Below, in pieces: positions 60,756-64,000 of a DNA stretch of 64,000 nucleotides (position 1 is the stretch's first letter; each line of letters opens with the position of its first letter). Origin of the DNA: Nymphaea colorata (Eukaryota; Streptophyta; Magnoliopsida; Nymphaeales; Nymphaeaceae); the NCBI RefSeq assembly GCF_008831285.2, contig NC_045149.1, positions 11,808,417-11,872,416 of the forward strand, written 5' to 3'. Position numbers and translations under genes: made by a program. The notes below the pieces were generated by a model, which was not told where the DNA came from, did not search any database, and saw only the letters and a program-made list of their open reading frames with translations.

Positions 60756-60956
60756 GCGGGAGAGAGCGACGGCGGTGGGCAGCGGTGGCGCGGGACGGCG
60801 GCGGCGCGGGAGAGAGCGACGGCGGTGGGCAGCGGTGGCGCGGGACGGCGGCGGCGCTGGACAGCGGCAACGCAGCAGAGAACAGCCGCGCTGGACGATG
60901 GCGGCGCAGCTGGCAGCGCTGGACGGTGGCGGCGCAGCTGGCAGCGCTGGACGGCG
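60756..60956. repeat. GC-rich minisatellites in the copia leader
   Basis: Two arrays: a 50-bp unit (gcgggagagagcgacggcgg...) twice from 60756 and 60806, and a 28-bp unit (gcggcgcagctggcagcgct...) at 60901 and 60929. Strikingly GC-rich (GGCGGC) in an AT-rich window. It creates artefactual Arg/Pro/Ala-rich ORFs on both strands. Confidence 0.85.
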
Positions 60957-61070
60957 GCGGCGCAGCAGAGAGCGACGGCGCAGCAGCGGCAGAGAAAAAA
61001 AAAACGGCGGAAACAGCAGCGGCAAAAAACGGCGGAAACACGACTATCACACCAACGATCTCTCACGCGT

Positions 61071-61084
61071 TGGCTCTGATACCA
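61071..61084 (-). promoter_or_regulatory. Primer-binding site of the young copia
   Basis: Minus strand TGGTATCAGAGCCA, immediately after the 5' LTR. Matches the 3' end of plant initiator tRNA-Met. Confidence 0.93.
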
Positions 61085-61362
61085 TGTAGAAACACACACC
61101 AAGATGGAGAGAAAGAGAAGGAACACACAATATACGTGGAAAACCTCAAAGAGAGGTGAAAAACCACGGAGAAGCTCTAACCTAGGTGCACAACCGCAAC
61201 CCTAGGAGAGAGAAGATGTTATTCCACTTAATCAACAATTACACCATAAGTGGGATTAAATAAGAGGGAAAAACGCCTAGGGTACCGAGCCACTCTCGGT
61301 ACCCGTGCCCATGGGACCGGGTCTGGATCCAGACCCGGTTCCCTATACATGATATGTTAACA
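61085..61362 (-). repeat. Young copia 5' LTR, 278 bp
   Basis: Contains a 24-bp perfect palindrome around 61314-61337 (ccgggtctgg | mirrored). The downstream target duplication is at 61363-61367. Confidence 0.95.
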
Positions 61363-62260
61363 ATGTCAATAAGGTTACATACTTTATCAAAATTACATGT
61401 GACCATCCATAACCAGAAGTATGTTGCTTTTGGCACTCTTCTTCAAGTTGGAGCACACATATCAATCATGCTTAGCTTAATATGACATTTGGAAAACCCC
61501 AAGCCTGTGATGGGCTTGGTGTAAGTGTCAACAATCGTCTGGTGCTACCTGCCTTGTAGATATATGACCTGATTGAGCTAAGTCATGTATGTATTGGTAA
61601 TCAACCTCAATGTACTTCGTCATCTCATAGAAAATTGTATTGTTAGCAGAATAGGTTCTTGCCTTATTATCACACATCATCACCATTGAAGCCAAGATCT
61701 TACTTGTAGATCCTTTAGAAATATCTAATCCACATCATTTATGCAGTTGTTTGAGCCCATATCTCTATATTCAGGTTCAATGCTTGATCAGGTTACAATA
61801 TTTTGCTTTTTACTCCCCCAGCTCCAAATAATTAACTGTTCTACAAATACATAGAAATTAGAAACTGGCGGTTGACTTTCTATGATCAACGTCCCCTGCA
61901 TAATCAACATTAGAGTATGCAAGTATATCAAGAGAGGAACTTTGTTCATGTAACAACCTTTTACCAGGAGAGAAATTCAAATATCTAAAGAGCATCATTG
62001 CAGTTTCTCATTGTACTTTAGTTGGCTTGTGCATAAATCGATTATCTTGTTTACAACTAAGGAAGTACTTGTCTTGTCACAGTCACATATAGAAGTTTAC
62101 CAATTAATGATCTAAAACTTTTCCTGTCAACTGTTCTGCTTGCTCCTCATACATATGCAATTTCAGATCCATAGGAATTGTTGGCTGGTTTAGCTCTTAG
62201 AATTCCTATTTTTTTTAACAAATCAAGCATATACATTGTTTGCCATTGCCAGACGTCACA
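61363..62260 (-). pseudogene. Older minus-strand copia RT/RNase H remnant
   Basis: From about 62230 to 61480 the minus strand reads in pieces as copia C-terminus: WQTMYMLDLLKKIGIL near 62240-62190, ERLLH-like, YSNVDYAGDVDHRKSTASF near 61900, and VMMCDNKARTYSANN near 61680. Many stops. A purine-rich tract near 61430-61455 may be its polypurine tract. The young copia is inserted beside this remnant. Confidence 0.7.
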
Positions 62261-63039
62261 CTGGAATGAAGGAACAGGAGGAATTTGAGGGAAAAGGTCT
62301 ATGGGGCTTGGGCAAAGAGAGATGTCTAAGAGAAAGATGACAATAATATGGACTGAAAGAAGTGTTAGCCACTGAGTGGATGGTTCCCACTGGCTGGTGT
62401 AGGTAGTAGACCCCACCTTCATCATGGCCTCCACCAATCATCTTTCCCATCAACAAGCCCTGAAAGGTGCAACACACAAGATCAGCACCAAAACACGGCC
62501 AAAAATCTTAAGCAAATCAGGATATTTCTGTGCAACCATAACTTCCCAAAAATTCTGAAAAGAATATTTCATATATATATTACCAATAAATTAAAATGCA
62601 GTCACTTAAGATATGGAGCAGAAGTAGTCAATCATAGTCAACCTTCAACAAACTTAAGCAGTCAGATTCAGAACTTCAACCAGCATCTGCCTTGAGTAAC
62701 TATGTGAAGATCTGGTTCCTCTTAATCAAATATATGCCACCACAACAATAATCTCAGGCAATGATCTGAACTAACACCATATACCATGACTATATTTAAA
62801 CTCCATCCAGCATCAGATATGATCAATCACAATGACAAGTTTCAAGTTGGATTTCAACTACCATGGCAGTCACAACAGCCTCCCTTTTTTCAGTGACATC
62901 TCCACTGGAACCCCGCCATCTGATGGCAACTGCACTTAGGTTGAACTATTAAGTTTACATCTAGGAAAGATGCCTCAAGACAGCCAATAATCTTGACCAA
63001 AGGGCACAACTTCAATTCTGCGTGTCCACCAAATGGCAG
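62261..63039. other. Spacer without recognised genes
   Basis: AT-rich, no domain or repeat recognised; no exon of the SET-MYND gene found. Confidence 0.45.
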
Positions 63040-63260
63040 TGTTGAAGTGTCTTACTGTTCGGATCTGGGTCTGGACCCGGTCTAGTGTGCTCTTGTTAAG
63101 GCACTTCTTATATCCTTGTAAACCCTAATTTCTGTGAGTGAATGAAATTTGTAGTGAGAGAGTGTCTGGCTGCTAGTGGGCATCAGACCTCTCAATCGTG
63201 GTTTTTTCCTCGCGTTGAGGGTTTTCCACGTTAAAATTTTCTTCTTCTCTTCTTTCTACA
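63040..63260 (+). repeat. Copia 5' LTR, about 221 bp
   Basis: Starts tgttgaag, ends tttctaca. Shares with the solo LTR gtgaatgaaatt, gctagtgggca and gagggttttccacgtt. Left flank is ggcag; the matching duplication would lie outside the window. Confidence 0.8.
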
Positions 63261-63274
63261 TGGTATCAGAGCCA
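63261..63274 (+). promoter_or_regulatory. Copia primer-binding site (initiator tRNA-Met type)
   Basis: TGGTATCAGAGCCA directly after the LTR end, identical to the young copia's site at 61071-61084 in the opposite orientation. Confidence 0.9.
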
Positions 63275-64000
63275 ACCACTTGGATTTTTTTTTTACTGTG
63301 CTCGTTGGAGAAGAAGGCTCGTGTTTTCACTATTCAGGTTGGACCAGAAATCCTTCGTCTTTGTTTGGGTGAGTTTCTCCCTGTCGCCCGATCCTACTGA
63401 GTGCCGTGAAGTTCCGGCGTCTCGTGCAGATCTCTCCTCCCTGCCGACCGCTGTGAAGCGCCGACGTCTCGTGACGGCTCCTGCCATCGCCCATCGTCTG
63501 TAGGACCAAGCCCATCGCCTGCCTTCTCGCCCGTCGGCCTCCTTGCTGACCCGACGCTCTCCTTCGCTCGACGCTCACTGCATCTCTCGCCGGAAGTTTC
63601 TTGTGCTATTGGTGTTGCTCTCTCTTCAGCGTCTCTCTACCTTCTTGTCGTCGCTTGAGCTTTGGCGTCTGTCGAGTCCCAACATCGCCCAACACCGCTC
63701 AACTTTAGACCGCCGCCCAGCATCCTGCTCGTTTTGCTATTGTGGTCTCAGCTCTGGTCGACTGTTGCTGCTTCTCTGCCGTGTGACTGGAAGCAACAGT
63801 GACACTTGAGTTTTCTGTGGTGCCTGTGTTTTCGCATCAGCTGCCTCTTGCTTCCTCTGCCGTCAGACGTGCTGTTGCCGTGAAGTTCCAGCTCACATCC
63901 ACCGCGTCCTGCTACTTCTGGGCGCCGCTCTCTGCCTTTTACCCATTGCCTGTCTGAAGTCGTGCGTCGCCCCTGTCGCCTGCATTGCTGCCGTTGGTTC

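Larger units (their letters stand above)
56403..61362 (-). mobile_element. Young Ty1/copia retrotransposon, 4960 bp, protease region missing
   Basis: Complete structure on the minus strand: LTRs of 278 bp each (56403-56680, 61085-61362) with one visible difference, perfect ATGTC target duplications, a tRNA-Met-type primer-binding site, a leader, gag, integrase-RT-RNase H, and a polypurine tract. The near identity of LTRs indicates a very recent insertion. The gag and pol frames differ and overlap by 74 nt, and no aspartic protease motif (DSG/DTG-type) lies between them. The element therefore appears non-autonomous unless protease is supplied by a relative. Confidence 0.95.
63040..64000 (+). 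mobile_element. 5' end of another copia element, running out of the window
   Basis: Plus-strand LTR (63040-63260), primer-binding site and a C/T-rich leader. Gag would start beyond 64000. The LTR is related to the solo LTR at 55553-55791. The short ORFs at 63176-63809 are leader artefacts. Confidence 0.8.

Noticed and set aside
60622-61159. Plus-strand ORFs of up to 155 residues rich in Arg, Gly and Ala
   Set aside because: Antisense of the GC-rich repeated copia leader; compositional.

Overview
This is a piece of plant nuclear genome, probably angiosperm. It is AT-rich and carries one spliced gene with kilobase-scale introns among Ty1/copia and Ty3/gypsy LTR retrotransposons, hAT and MULE-like DNA transposons, a LINE remnant and long AT/GT/GA microsatellites. 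I see no bacterial operons, phage genes, tRNA, rRNA or CRISPR arrays. The species cannot be named from the sequence.

Left part (1-22,000): a stack of nested transposons. The oldest layer is a decayed plus-strand Ty3/gypsy chromovirus whose pol lies in four pieces (about 745-962, 6512-7780, 19940-20708, 21141-21430). It is split by a 5.5-kb hAT element (971-6511), by a 12-kb minus-strand Tat-type gypsy element with LTRs over 3 kb (about 7781-19939), and by a 432-bp hAT-type MITE (20709-21140). Both hAT insertions keep degenerate 8-bp target duplications.

Middle (22,000-40,400): mostly decayed repeats. They include a GGCC-rich-ended hAT-like element with an AT microsatellite (26798-28083), a LINE reverse-transcriptase tail (about 28530-29760), gypsy-LTR-like blocks (30750-34850), purine- and pyrimidine-rich tracts, and a degenerate minus-strand chromovirus pol (35640-39300) with an exact in-frame 84-bp tandem duplication.

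Right part (40,400-64,000): the only convincing host gene is a plus-strand TPR-SET-MYND protein (SMYD4-like putative lysine methyltransferase). Eight exons run from 40810 to 54052, all in phase 0, and the first intron appears to be GC-AG. The SET domain is incomplete at exon 8, so further exons should lie beyond the window or have been lost. Intron 2 holds a defective copia element with matching LTRs and target duplication but an internally inverted segment, itself hit by a MULE-like palindrome-rich element. Beyond exon 8 is a copia cluster: a solo LTR with perfect target duplication (55553-55791), a very young 4960-bp copia (56403-61362; one LTR difference; protease region missing) inserted next to an older copia remnant, and the 5' end of another copia leaving the window at 64000.

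The most notable points are the young but protease-less copia with overlapping gag and pol frames, the multi-layer nesting, the copia with an internal inversion, a U3 palindrome shared by neighbouring LTRs, and unusual splice sites in the TPR-SET-MYND gene. I found no clearly new biological system.
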